A DNA stretch of 40,136 nt from Candidatus Woesebacteria bacterium GW2011_GWB1_39_12 (lineage in GTDB: Bacteria > Patescibacteriota > Microgenomatia > UBA8517), in assembly GCA_000993405.1 (NCBI GenBank), contig LBWB01000016.1, forward strand, positions 1 to 40,136, written 5' to 3'. Position 1 is the stretch's first letter, and each line of letters begins with the position of its first letter. Position numbers and translations under genes: made by a program. Shown here piece after piece: positions 7,050-14,535 of this stretch. The notes beneath the pieces are model-generated. The model was not told the origin of the DNA and did no database searches. It saw only the letters and a program-made list of their open reading frames with translations.

Positions 7050-9081
7050 TTTGTCCTCCTTGTGGTTGTGATTGTTCTACTGGTTGTTCGGTTTGTTGTC
7101 CTTGTGCCTGTTCCTCCCCGACATGATTTTGATGCAATGCTTGAATTATCGGGTCAAGTGCCTCAAATTGTGGGCCATTGATAAATGCTTCATGGACTGC
7201 CAAATGCGGTTGGTCAGCCTTATCATAAGGTGGAACATTCTCTCCCCCGTTCATTCGGTCTATCTCTGCTTGAGCAACTTGTTTTGAGTCCTGCATTGGG
7301 GCTTCAATTCCGAAGTTTTTAGCAAGTATTTCCTCTTGAACGGCAGGAGGCAGAGTTTCAAGTTTAACCGTGATTGAGTAGTTTTTCTTCTCATTCTCTG
7401 GAGTTTTTGCCTCGGCAGCTTTAGCGGCTTCTTCCTTTAAGTCTGGGAAGAGAGAAACTGGGTCGTTCTTCCACTGGAAAAGTCTCTTGGCGGATTCGGT
7501 GGGATTGGGCCATTCTAATCTTTCAAAAAGCGTTATGGGGTCAATATTTCCCTGTTGCATTAAGTCCAATGCTTCCTGTCGTTGGGAGACCTTATCAACT
7601 GGTAACGTTGACCCTTCTTTAACGGAGATTTCAATTCCCTGTTCAATTGAATCACGGGAATATTCAATAACTTGTTGAGCTCCGTCTTTTCCGATAATTC
7701 TGGCATAGTGGGTTTGAGTAAAGTAAACTTTCATCATGTGCATCCATGCCTTATAAAGTTCATCAGCCACTTCCTCCAGCCCCCGAACCAGTAAGTCAAT
7801 TCTTCCAAAATCAGCTTCCCGTAAAATCTGTCTTCCGCCTAAAGTTTCCCTCCCCTGCCTCTCACCTCTGGTTGTTGAGTGAGTTCCCGCTACGTTATCA
7901 ACTGAAGATTTAAGCCCTTGAAGTGACTCGTAGGTGAAAGGAGCCAGTTGTTTGGCAGGTAGCCGTCCTATCCCTTCAGCTGGGTTTCCATGTTCCACCC
8001 ACACTTTATCTTCTGGGTCGCCAGTATATTTAGCCAGTTCCTCCTTGGTGATAAAGTCCCCGCTTCCCATCAAGACTCCGTTATCCGAAAAGTTGTCATC
8101 AATCTGCCTCTGCCTCTTATTTATCCCGTCCTGTAAAGGCATAATCTGCTCCACAAGTGAAGTATCATCCCAAACATTTTTACCAAGATTAAAGACGGAG
8201 TAGAAAATATAGGGAATTTTGGGTTTATCAAAATAATTATGGTAGTAAACTTCCCCCTCAATTTCCTGACCGTTCTCGTCAGTCGTTTTATTTTCAACTC
8301 CAGTATAATCAAAGTTTGGGTTCTTGAGTTTCTTGAAAATTAAGGTCTTGTACTTCCAACAAACGTACTCGGATGTCCAAAACTCCACATATTTAATTTT
8401 TGTTGCCAGTCCTTTTTGGTCAATCGTAGTTGGGTCATAATTTCCATCTTTATCTTGAGTGGCATTAAGTCCAAACTCCTTAATTACCTCACCAACCTTC
8501 TCAGGGAATTTCTTTAGGATTTCAGAAAGCGAATCTTCCAAGTATTCAACCACATACTCCCCGTTCTTATCTATAAGGATATTCTGGGGCAGGACATATT
8601 CGGTTACAATATCATCAATATCTGGGTCGTATTTGTATTTTAAGATTCCAATCCTTCTAAGCATATTATGTCTGGTTATCATTTGGAATTTACCCTTCAT
8701 TTTCTGTTTTTCAAACAAAGCCAGTAAAATTCTCTGGAGATTTTTGGCGTGTAACACCGACTCTGGGGTATTGGACTCCGATTTAGTTACGGGTTCGGGA
8801 GTTTTTGAAGTGATAATGGGGATGATTGTCTCAACCGTCTGGAAAGTGATATTCTCAACCACTCTTGATTTGAAGTCCCGCAATTTTTTACTGTCTATCT
8901 GTTTCCCCAACCAATAATTTTGGTTTAATTCGCCAATTCTGTCCAACTCATCATAGTCCTGTTTTGCTTTTGTTATCCGTTTATTGATAAGGGAGACTAA
9001 TTCCTTGTCTTCAATATCTAAAGACAACTCATCAAGTATTTCATCTTTCCCTTCTGTAGCTTCTTTTATTTTGTCTGCCAT
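7036..9081 (-). CDS. Portal protein
   Basis: 681 residues, the large size typical of podovirus portals. Features: an N-terminal acidic helix, LPQNILIDKNGEYVVEYLED, central IMPLQDGINKRQRQIDDNFS and LKSSVDNVAGTHSTTRGERQ, a portal-typical region before the long helical stem, then a Gln/Pro-rich C-terminal tail (residues ~650-681) that suggests a barrel or disordered tail. It lies after the terminase pair and before scaffold and capsid, the standard order. It would form the dodecameric DNA channel at one capsid vertex. Confidence 0.85.
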   Translation of the reverse strand: MADKIKEATEGKDEILDELSLDIEDKELVSLINKRITKAKQDYDELDRIGELNQNYWLGKQIDSKKLRDFKSRVVENITFQTVETIIPIITSKTPEPVTKSESNTPESVLHAKNLQRILLALFEKQKMKGKFQMITRHNMLRRIGILKYKYDPDIDDIVTEYVLPQNILIDKNGEYVVEYLEDSLSEILKKFPEKVGEVIKEFGLNATQDKDGNYDPTTIDQKGLATKIKYVEFWTSEYVCWKYKTLIFKKLKNPNFDYTGVENKTTDENGQEIEGEVYYHNYFDKPKIPYIFYSVFNLGKNVWDDTSLVEQIMPLQDGINKRQRQIDDNFSDNGVLMGSGDFITKEELAKYTGDPEDKVWVEHGNPAEGIGRLPAKQLAPFTYESLQGLKSSVDNVAGTHSTTRGERQGRETLGGRQILREADFGRIDLLVRGLEEVADELYKAWMHMMKVYFTQTHYARIIGKDGAQQVIEYSRDSIEQGIEISVKEGSTLPVDKVSQRQEALDLMQQGNIDPITLFERLEWPNPTESAKRLFQWKNDPVSLFPDLKEEAAKAAEAKTPENEKKNYSITVKLETLPPAVQEEILAKNFGIEAPMQDSKQVAQAEIDRMNGGENVPPYDKADQPHLAVHEAFINGPQFEALDPIIQALHQNHVGEEQAQGQQTEQPVEQSQPQGGQNDQP

Positions 9082-9116
9082 AAGTAAAATATAATCTAAA
9101 ATTCCAAATTATCAAA

Positions 9117-9410
9117 TCAACTGATTGCATCTTCAATCCTTATTTCTTCCTCTTCTAATTTTTTTATTGCATCCCACTTGCTCTTTTTTTCCGCACCAAC
9201 CCTGCAACCCCGCAAGTATCGGGAAATGTATTGAATAGCCTTCTCTAAAACTATAAATGGACTGTCATCCTCAATCCATACTTCGTGGGATTTCCTGTCG
9301 CTGCAAATTTGACAGGAAAAAAACCAGTGGGCTTTGTCTTCAGTTGACTCAAGGCAAATATTTTCCACCCTCATATTTTTTATGATTTTAATCAGGTATT
9401 GTTCTATCAT
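9117..9410 (-). CDS. Small zinc-knuckle protein between terminase and portal, 97 aa
   Basis: Overlaps the terminase stop by ATGA, so it is coupled to it. It has a CQIC pair plus other Cys/His (residues ~19-45), and a charged C-terminal helix (WDAIKKLEEEEIRIED). No family recognised. May assist packaging or portal docking by position. Its stop lies in AGTTGATTTGATAATT, one of the recurrent late motifs. Confidence 0.6.
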   Translation of the reverse strand: MIEQYLIKIIKNMRVENICLESTEDKAHWFFSCQICSDRKSHEVWIEDDSPFIVLEKAIQYISRYLRGCRVGAEKKSKWDAIKKLEEEEIRIEDAIS

Positions 9411-11881
9411 ACATATCTCCAGTCTTTGGGTTCTTTTTCAAATATTGGCTTTCCTGGCATGGTGTCATCAACTATCTCAAATGACGGCTCACCATGAAGG
9501 CGGGAAGAAAAAGAATTTTTAACCACCGAACCCCTCTTTTCAGAATATCTCTTCAGACCAATTAAAAAGTAGTTAGTTGCGTGACAGTTTGAAACAAGAG
9601 CTCCATTAGCGAAGTATTCGTGAACATCTTCAACCTCTAGGTTGTATACCATGTCTTCTTCTCCACACTCTTGCTTGGAAACGATGGTTACATCTGGGGG
9701 AACAGTATTTTCCACCTGACCGAGAAATTGTTTGAGATGGTTTATTACATTCAATACAGTTGAATTTTTTTGGAACTTTAAGAACAATGGAATTAAAAGC
9801 ATGTTTAGAATGCCACGCTTTTCCTTCTGGTGTTCTTCTCCATATATGTGATAATTTATTGATTTTTTTAAGATGTTCTTTATTTTGTTTTCTCCGTTGT
9901 GGATTTTTGAAACTTTCTTTTGCATGTTGGGACATATGGAGACTTCTTGAGATACATTCAAGATTGGAAATATCATTGTTAAGCGAGTTACCGTCTTTAT
10001 GGTGTATTGCACAACCTTTTGGAAATTTTCCATGAATAGACATCCAAATTTCCTGATGAAGTCTTTTCCTACCTTTATAATGTTCAGTACCATTTGAATT
10101 AAAATACACCCTATCAGAACGATTAGGAGAATCAGGATACCTCCTATAAGTAATACCTTTGAATATGATTGCTTCTTGCATGTTTCTATTATATCACCAT
10201 AGTTCGTAGAATGTAAGTCAACGAAACCTTTATCTTTAATCCAGATTTTATGGTCGGGAGTTCCAATAAGAGATTTTCTATTTGAGAAATTAACTTTCAT
10301 TACCTTTGCGTTCTTCCTTGTCATCCAAGAACGAAGAACTTTCCTATATCCTTTTCTTGTTAAAACCATATCCCCAACTTTTACTTTCTTGATAAGTATT
10401 TCTCCCTTTGAAGTTTCAATTAAAGTTTCACCAACTAAACAAAAATGGTCTTTTCCCGTTGACTCCCAGATAAATTTGGGCACTCCCAGGAAATCCTCCT
10501 CCACCAATTTATACATAGTTGACCAGTGTTTTACAAATTCTTCTAAATCATAAGGTTTCATCTGGAATTTAATCTTTCCCGAAGCTAGCCAATCTATAAC
10601 CGTCTGTAAAGTTCGGTTTCGGTCAGCCCAGACATAACCCCAGTCCTTGTTCTCGCCCCACTTGGTATCTACCGCCCTGTCCTTGTCTTTGTGGTAGTAA
10701 CAGAGGTGGACTTTGTGAGGATATTTTTCCCTCAACTGGCGGGGAACGGTCAAGTCGGGAAGGGCATCCATGATAAGTACCGCATCAAATTTATTTCTCA
10801 GGTTCTCAATATCGTCCCACTCCTTAGTGCTCCCTACTTGGAAAATTCCCTCCTTATTTCCCAAAACATAATGTTTTTTCAACCCTTGGTCAACCCCCAT
10901 AATACAGTTGGTTTGGGAGTTTGGAGTTTCAACCACGTTTTTTAAGATAAGGGAGGCATCAATGATGGTGTCACTGCCCATGTAAGGTTTGCCTAAAACA
11001 AAATTATAGAAGTAGGCCTTGTTTTTATCCTCCTCCTCCAAAATCAGATTTTTAACATCTATCCACTCGGCCATCATCTGGTTAATCCAGTACCCTTTCA
11101 TCTCCCGACTGGGGTATTTAGCGACCCATTCGCCATGAGTCCTGTCGTAATTCTCTATTTTCTTTCCGCACCTGAAACAGATGTAGCGGCCATTGGCTTT
11201 GTCCACATTATTATCCCAATCCATGTACTGGTAATGTCCACAGGAGGGTTTTATAAACCAATGGTTCTGGGTTGAGAGGGTGAATTTTGCTCCTACTCCA
11301 GCCGTTGGGGCTGAAGGATTGGAAAGGAACCACTCGCCGTGATAGGGAGAAAATTTGACCCTTGAGGAGTAAATGTCAATCGTTGACAAGTCGCTTCGGT
11401 CTACCTCATCATAAACGTTTAAATCGGAAGACAACATAATCGCCTCTTTGCTGGTGAAAGTTCCCTTGTAGAAGATAAACGAGTCCCCGACTTTCTTGGT
11501 TTCTATGGAGTCTTTGTCCTTAACCCATTTGTAAATCTGGGAATTATTGTTTACGATTGGATTGACTTTGGAAGGTACAAACTTCCTAACGTCCTCTACT
11601 GTTGGGAGCGTGTAGATAATATTCATGTTTCTAAACTTCGCCATCCAAAAGGTTTTTAGAATCATCATGATTGAGAGACCCATCTGGGCTGATTTCTGGT
11701 AAACCTGGCGGGGAGACATATCACAAAAAGGCTCTATAAGGTATTTATGCCTCTTGAAAGAGATGGGAATTGCCCTCTCACTCTTCATTTTGTTAGCGTA
11801 AATCCAGACCAAAGGATTAACTGATTGAGCCTCGTAGATTATTTTTGTTAACTCTTCTTTGGTGAATTCCTTATTATCCAT
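9407..11881 (-). CDS. terL: Terminase large subunit (GpA-like) interrupted by an intein
   Basis: 824 residues as precursor; 539 after removal of the 285-residue intein. ATPase part: Walker A-like QKSAQMGLS (residues ~62-70) and Walker B NVYDEVD (~155-161). A zinc-binding stretch follows (C214, then C235-x-x-C238). The RNase H-like nuclease part has D331 in MGVDQG, MDALPD at 371-376, and the third motif KDHF/CHATNYFLIG that is split by the intein between F480 and C766. The protein packages phage DNA into the prohead through the portal and cuts it. It starts 1 bp after the small terminase stops and overlaps the next gene by ATGA. Splicing is needed to rebuild the nuclease site. Confidence 0.9.
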   Translation of the reverse strand: MDNKEFTKEELTKIIYEAQSVNPLVWIYANKMKSERAIPISFKRHKYLIEPFCDMSPRQVYQKSAQMGLSIMMILKTFWMAKFRNMNIIYTLPTVEDVRKFVPSKVNPIVNNNSQIYKWVKDKDSIETKKVGDSFIFYKGTFTSKEAIMLSSDLNVYDEVDRSDLSTIDIYSSRVKFSPYHGEWFLSNPSAPTAGVGAKFTLSTQNHWFIKPSCGHYQYMDWDNNVDKANGRYICFRCGKKIENYDRTHGEWVAKYPSREMKGYWINQMMAEWIDVKNLILEEEDKNKAYFYNFVLGKPYMGSDTIIDASLILKNVVETPNSQTNCIMGVDQGLKKHYVLGNKEGIFQVGSTKEWDDIENLRNKFDAVLIMDALPDLTVPRQLREKYPHKVHLCYYHKDKDRAVDTKWGENKDWGYVWADRNRTLQTVIDWLASGKIKFQMKPYDLEEFVKHWSTMYKLVEEDFLGVPKFIWESTGKDHFCLVGETLIETSKGEILIKKVKVGDMVLTRKGYRKVLRSWMTRKNAKVMKVNFSNRKSLIGTPDHKIWIKDKGFVDLHSTNYGDIIETCKKQSYSKVLLIGGILILLIVLIGCILIQMVLNIIKVGKDFIRKFGCLFMENFQKVVQYTIKTVTRLTMIFPILNVSQEVSICPNMQKKVSKIHNGENKIKNILKKSINYHIYGEEHQKEKRGILNMLLIPLFLKFQKNSTVLNVINHLKQFLGQVENTVPPDVTIVSKQECGEEDMVYNLEVEDVHEYFANGALVSNCHATNYFLIGLKRYSEKRGSVVKNSFSSRLHGEPSFEIVDDTMPGKPIFEKEPKDWRYV
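9587..10441 (-). mobile_element. Intein in the large terminase, with an out-of-frame HNH gene inside
   Basis: 285 codons. Block A is CLVGETLIETSKGEI (Cys1 nucleophile), block B is GTPDHKIWI, and the C-terminal end is VYNLEVEDVHEYFANGALVSN followed by Cys of the C-extein. The final Asn and the +1 Cys are present; the penultimate position, usually His, is Ser. Only ~85 N-terminal and ~35 C-terminal residues look like a Hint splicing fold. The in-frame middle (residues ~87-270) is low-complexity hydrophobic/basic sequence, because that DNA encodes an HNH nuclease in another frame. The insertion site is beside the catalytic Asp of the nuclease domain, a typical conserved-site choice for inteins. 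Confidence 0.88.
9630..10181 (-). CDS. HNH homing endonuclease nested out of frame in the terminase intein
   Basis: 183 residues in a frame different from the terminase/intein (start positions differ modulo 3). HNH core: LHQEIWMSIHGKFPKG, CAIHHKDGNSLNNDISNLE (residues ~41-75, His60-His61 and Asn70), a common phage HNH_3-like pattern. The C-terminus has a zinc pair CIEC plus CSPRC. It has its own ATG (10179-10181) and an in-frame upstream TGA at 10194-10196, so it is not an N-terminal intein fusion. No strong Shine-Dalgarno; a weak GGTGAT lies ~13 nt upstream. It would cut intein-less terminase alleles to drive homing. Its last ~25 codons overlap the C-terminal intein splicing segment. Confidence 0.85.
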   Translation of the reverse strand: MQEAIIFKGITYRRYPDSPNRSDRVYFNSNGTEHYKGRKRLHQEIWMSIHGKFPKGCAIHHKDGNSLNNDISNLECISRSLHMSQHAKESFKNPQRRKQNKEHLKKINKLSHIWRRTPEGKAWHSKHAFNSIVLKVPKKFNCIECNKPSQTISRSGGKYCSPRCNHRFQARVWRRRHGIQPRG

Positions 11882-11882
11882 A

Positions 11883-12335
11883 TCATTCTTTTTTTAAGGC
11901 ATCTATAATTGTCTTACTAATTTTCTCCAGAGTTTTGGTGTCATGAGTAATTACGATTGGTTTGTCTTCATTTCCCTCCAAAACTGCTATCTGTTTGTAT
12001 CTTGCATCCCTTGATTTAAGATAGAAAATTTCAGGTATGGGAGATTTGCTTTTGAACTTCTGGATAAGGGATTCCTCCACCTGTTCGTTGACTATCTGCT
12101 GGGCCTCCTCGAATTTGAGCTTGAATTTTGGGTCTTTCATCCAAGTCCTGTAGGTGGAGTAGCGGATGTTGGCCTCTTTGCAGGACTTGTAGATTAATCC
12201 TCCTTTTTCAATGAAGGCCCTGACAAAGTCAATCTGTTTGGCGACCGTTCCTTTCATATAGGGAGTGATGACCTTCCCATCTTTGATTTCTACTCCCCTA
12301 ATGATTTCTTTACTTTTCGTGAGGGTATTTACCAT
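11883..12335 (-). CDS. terS: Terminase small subunit (putative)
   Basis: 150 residues with a helix-turn-helix-like region (FIEKGGLIYKSCKEANIRYS then TYRTWMKDPKF, residues ~41-75), followed by a long helical part. This matches small terminases that recognise pac DNA. It lies immediately before terL (1-bp gap), the classic position. It overlaps the preceding gene by 26 bp. Confidence 0.75.
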   Translation of the reverse strand: MVNTLTKSKEIIRGVEIKDGKVITPYMKGTVAKQIDFVRAFIEKGGLIYKSCKEANIRYSTYRTWMKDPKFKLKFEEAQQIVNEQVEESLIQKFKSKSPIPEIFYLKSRDARYKQIAVLEGNEDKPIVITHDTKTLEKISKTIIDALKKE

Positions 12336-12612
12336 AGGCTTTTTTAAACTCAGGATTTGGCCTCCCGTCTTTGTTAGGTTGGATTAAATCCTTGTAATGT
12401 TTCCGTCTCATTTCATCTTTCTTCTGTTTCCATCCTAAAGTATAGGCATCTACCTTGCCTAAACCAGTCTTACCGACAACCGAGTAGGCATGGACTTTGC
12501 TACATTTAGCACAATAATAACTTCTTGTCACCCACTCACGGTTTAGGGGTCTTTCCTCAAAATTGCACTTCAGTTGTCCGATTTTTGGCCTCATCAGCTC
12601 TTCAAATTTCAT
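12310..12612 (-). CDS. Small zinc-knuckle protein upstream of terS, 100 aa
   Basis: CAKC pair at residues ~34-37 with another Cys at 16, followed by a Lys/Arg-rich region. Overlaps both neighbours by a few to 26 bp, so it is part of the packaging operon. No family recognised. Confidence 0.6.
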   Translation of the reverse strand: MKFEELMRPKIGQLKCNFEERPLNREWVTRSYYCAKCSKVHAYSVVGKTGLGKVDAYTLGWKQKKDEMRRKHYKDLIQPNKDGRPNPEFKKAYGKYPHEK

Positions 12613-12857
12613 AGAATGGTTTCTTTCCGACTATAAACTTTCCTCTCAAACTCCTGTAGCTTCCGTTTACGCTCCATGTCAGGTTCTTCAGATTTCAGAA
12701 TAGTTCCTTTCGGTTTAATCCCGTCTTTTACTAATTTTTTTTCTAATTTTGGAATCTCACTTTTTCCTGAAGGTGGATTTACATAATAAAGAAAGAGGAA
12801 ACTTCCAACGAAAGACCCAAGGAAAGACCCCAGTAGACTCAAAATAAAGAGGAACAT
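12609..12857 (-). CDS. Small membrane protein, 82 aa
   Basis: N-terminal hydrophobic segment MFLFILSLLGSFLGSFVGSF with GSF/GSFV repeats (residues 1-25), then a charged, helical cytoplasmic-type tail. One transmembrane span is likely. Overlaps the next gene by ATGA. Upstream TTGACA (-35) 17 bp before TAGATT (-10) suggests a promoter right at its start. Function unknown. Confidence 0.6.
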   Translation of the reverse strand: MFLFILSLLGSFLGSFVGSFLFLYYVNPPSGKSEIPKLEKKLVKDGIKPKGTILKSEEPDMERKRKLQEFERKVYSRKETIL

Positions 12858-12891
12858 AATTAAATCTACTACAATATTTAAAAAATGTCAA

Positions 12892-12999
12892 CTATCTACA
12901 AAAATACGGACCACAGGGTGGTCCAAGGTCATGATTCAGGAAATACCACCATGCGTAAATAATCAGTAAAAACATCAACCATAGAAATATCTTAATCAT
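12892..12999 (-). CDS. Tiny membrane protein, 35 aa
   Basis: MIKIFLWLMFLLIIYAWWYF is one transmembrane span followed by a short Pro/Gly/Cys tail. Starts inside an ATGA overlap with the stop of the 51-residue gene before it, which strongly supports coupled translation. No family recognised. Confidence 0.6.
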   Translation of the reverse strand: MIKIFLWLMFLLIIYAWWYFLNHDLGPPCGPYFCR

Positions 13000-13151
13000 A
13001 TTTTCTTTTGAAATTTCTTTATCCTTGTCCTTAAATTACCATCCATCAAAGCCCAAGGGTCCATAGGATACATCTTAGATATATCTGCCGTAATCTTTTT
13101 TATAGCTTCCTCCTTGTTTTTAAACCCGTTCCTCTGCCAATTAGGAATCAT
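12996..13151 (-). CDS. Small hypothetical protein, 51 aa
   Basis: MIPNWQRNGFKNKEEAIKKI start, basic and helical, ending FQKKI. Overlaps the regulator gene upstream by 11 bp and the tiny membrane gene downstream by ATGA. No domain recognised; supported by the chain of overlaps. Confidence 0.55.
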   Translation of the reverse strand: MIPNWQRNGFKNKEEAIKKITADISKMYPMDPWALMDGNLRTRIKKFQKKI

Positions 13152-13557
13152 ATATTTTTCCCACCCGCTTTCCAATTAAAATATTAACACACTTTTCACA
13201 GTACCATTTATGGTCTATGGTTACATCCCCATTTTCATTCTCGTAGGTAATAAGATAAGTCTTGTAAGTAACTCCTCGCTCAAAATGTCCCTGACACCAA
13301 CCCTCCTTAAATGAGAAATGATACTCACCAAAATTAGGCAGCTTAACTTCTTTAACTTCAATTTTTTCTAATTTTTCTCCGTCTTCATGTGTAGACACTA
13401 CTGTATCATCTGTAGACACATCAGTAACTTTAACCCCTATTTCTGGAACTATGTAAAATAAGGTTTTCCCTTTGGCAGTTACGGCAAGGGGTAGCTCCCT
13501 TATATACCTATAAATATTTTTTCTGAAATCAATTATACTAACTTTAACTGTAGACAT
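13141..13557 (-). CDS. Phd/YefM-like DNA-binding regulator with zinc-knuckle extension
   Basis: 138 residues from the chosen start (ATG 13555-13557). The N-terminal 35 residues, MSTVKVSIIDFRKNIYRYI then LPLAVTAKGKTLFYIVPE, follow the Phd/YefM antitoxin pattern (short strand, 'RKN' helix, 'VT-x-x-GK...V-P'). The rest is an acidic linker then a domain with Cys pairs (CQGHF, CEKC). No toxin gene accompanies it. A start 18 codons upstream (13611) is possible but would place the operators inside the gene. It is the first gene of the late left arm and is surrounded by six TGTAGACA boxes, so it probably represses or times its own operon. Confidence 0.6.
   Translation of the reverse strand: MSTVKVSIIDFRKNIYRYIRELPLAVTAKGKTLFYIVPEIGVKVTDVSTDDTVVSTHEDGEKLEKIEVKEVKLPNFGEYHFSFKEGWCQGHFERGVTYKTYLITYENENGDVTIDHKWYCEKCVNILIGKRVGKIYDS
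13390..13418. promoter_or_regulatory. Two TGTAGACA boxes inside the regulator gene
   Basis: Copies at 13390-13397 and 13411-13418, 21 bp apart (two helical turns). They encode the Ser-Thr pairs in DVSTDD and VVSTHE of the regulator. Could be secondary operators allowing looping to the upstream cluster. Confidence 0.5.
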
Positions 13558-13610
13558 ATGTAGACACATGATAACACAACTGTAGACACTTGTAAAGTGA
13601 TGTGTAGACA
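13549..13610. promoter_or_regulatory. Cluster of four TGTAGACA operator boxes
   Basis: Copies at 13549-13556, 13559-13566, 13581-13588 and 13603-13610. Offsets are 10, 22 and 22 bp, so all face the same side of the helix. Each is a TGT-AG-ACA inverted repeat; YefM/Phd-family operators are known to have TGTACA cores. The cluster runs from the start codon of the regulator to immediately downstream of the predicted -10, the right place for autorepression. Confidence 0.65.
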
Positions 13611-13611
13611 C

Positions 13612-13640
13612 ATTGTACTTTTAGAGCGTATTATCAACAA
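13612..13640 (-). promoter_or_regulatory. Late-operon promoter
   Basis: On the minus strand: -35 TTGTTG (13635-13640), 17-bp spacer, -10 TACAAT (13612-13617). The first TGTAGACA box begins 1 bp past the -10 and so covers the transcription start. Overlaps a GTTGATAA element akin to those at late-gene ends. Confidence 0.5.
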
Positions 13641-13870
13641 AAAAAGGGAGGGGTACTTAAAAACTACACTCAGGGGGAGAGGGAATAGTCAATAATCACA
13701 AGGCTACCCCCATGAGTTACCCTACCTCCCTTGAAATTCTGGGAGTCTGAAGTCCTAAACCTTGTCCTATCAAGCTAAACTTGAATTAAACAAAGGCAGG
13801 GTATCACTTATGTAGTGTGTCTTATAGTTTATGGGTGATGTGTATTGATGTAGTTAAGTGTCAGAATAGT

Positions 13871-13898
13871 ACGTCGTCTATTATAGCATTTACGACGT
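13871..13898. repeat. Inverted repeat ACGTCGT / ACGACGT
   Basis: Perfect 7-bp arms around a 14-bp AT-rich spacer, in the gene-free control region. Could be a protein-binding dyad or a hairpin. Confidence 0.5.
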
Positions 13899-14187
13899 TA
13901 CAACTTTAGCTTCAATTTGAGGCTGTGAAGAAATAATCGTAACGCAATCTCAAACCTGTTTTGTTGCTTTGTTGCTGTTCCTTTTGGTTGTTACTTGCTG
14001 TCTATTAAAATGGTTCTTTATGGTTTGGGGTTTTAACTGTCCTGTTTTTTTATGGCTTATAATGGTCTTTCTTTCTGTCTTGTAGTTTGCTTTTGTTTTG
14101 CTGTCTATTTGCTTAAGGTTGTATTTTCTCTCGTGTAGGGGTTCAAGGCTAAACGGATAAACTTTTAAGAGCTGAGCCTATAAAAAA

Positions 14188-14209
14188 CAACGTAAAATGC
14201 CCCACGTTG
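14188..14209. repeat. Hairpin CAACGT / ACGTTG
   Basis: Perfect 6-bp arms with loop AAAATGCCCC. A further AACGTT follows immediately, so several alternative dyads are possible. Confidence 0.4.
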
Positions 14210-14400
14210 AACGTTATCAAGTGTTAAGCTACCTTTCATCCTTTATTATATAGTATATTGTATAATACTTTGTACAAGTTTATTCTCCGCAAATGATGTT
14301 TTTTAGGCTCGTTTTCTTGCGGTTATTCTGGTTCATGCCTATGGTTTTAGAGCTAGTGTTCATACTGTATCAATCTATATAATTTCTTTGTTAAATACTC

Positions 14401-14430
14401 TTGACATAAGTATATTGTATACTGTATCAT
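14401..14430 (+). promoter_or_regulatory. Early promoter
   Basis: TTGACA (14401-14406), 18-bp spacer, TATCAT (14425-14430), with an ATACTGTAT box at 14419-14427 overlapping the -10 and a second at 14362-14370. Lies ~105 bp upstream of the first early gene. The operator overlap suggests repression. Confidence 0.55.
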
Positions 14431-14488
14431 CAAGGTACAGGATTAAATAAATATAAGCACTTTAACAATTAGGTTTAACACTTTAGAC

Positions 14489-14527
14489 AAGACACCTTCG
14501 CCCTTTATTATAAATTGGCGTAGTCTT
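14489..14527 (+). promoter_or_regulatory. Leader hairpin before the first early gene
   Basis: Nested arms AAGAC...GTCTT and CGCC...GGCG around an AT-rich loop, ending 8 bp before the ATG of the 14536 gene. It would overlap the ribosome-binding region in the mRNA and may control translation. Confidence 0.4.
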
Positions 14528-14535
14528 GGTTATCT

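Larger units (their letters stand above)
13641..14400. other. Gene-free divergent control region, candidate origin
   Basis: About 760 bp with no convincing gene on either strand. Holds a G/C-rich block (13644-13740), inverted repeats at 13871-13898 and 14188-14209, and a strongly G+T-skewed tract (13950-14130) with direct repeats of TTGCTGTCTATT at 13995-14006 and 14098-14109. AT-rich runs and an ATACTGTAT box lie at 14240-14400. Divergent operon boundary, skew and repeats fit an origin or a long untranslated leader, but no known initiator box was recognised. Confidence 0.45.

Noticed and set aside
8459-8917. Plus-strand frame of 152 codons inside the portal gene
   Set aside because: Antisense to a convincing portal protein, with no leader and no recognisable sequence.
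14344-14355. GTTTTAGAGCTA, identical to the first 12 bases of common Cas9 type II-A CRISPR repeats
   Set aside because: Only 12 bases match, there is no second repeat, no spacer array, no cas gene, and no convincing tracrRNA nearby. It could be a solitary repeat mimic, but the match is too short to claim.
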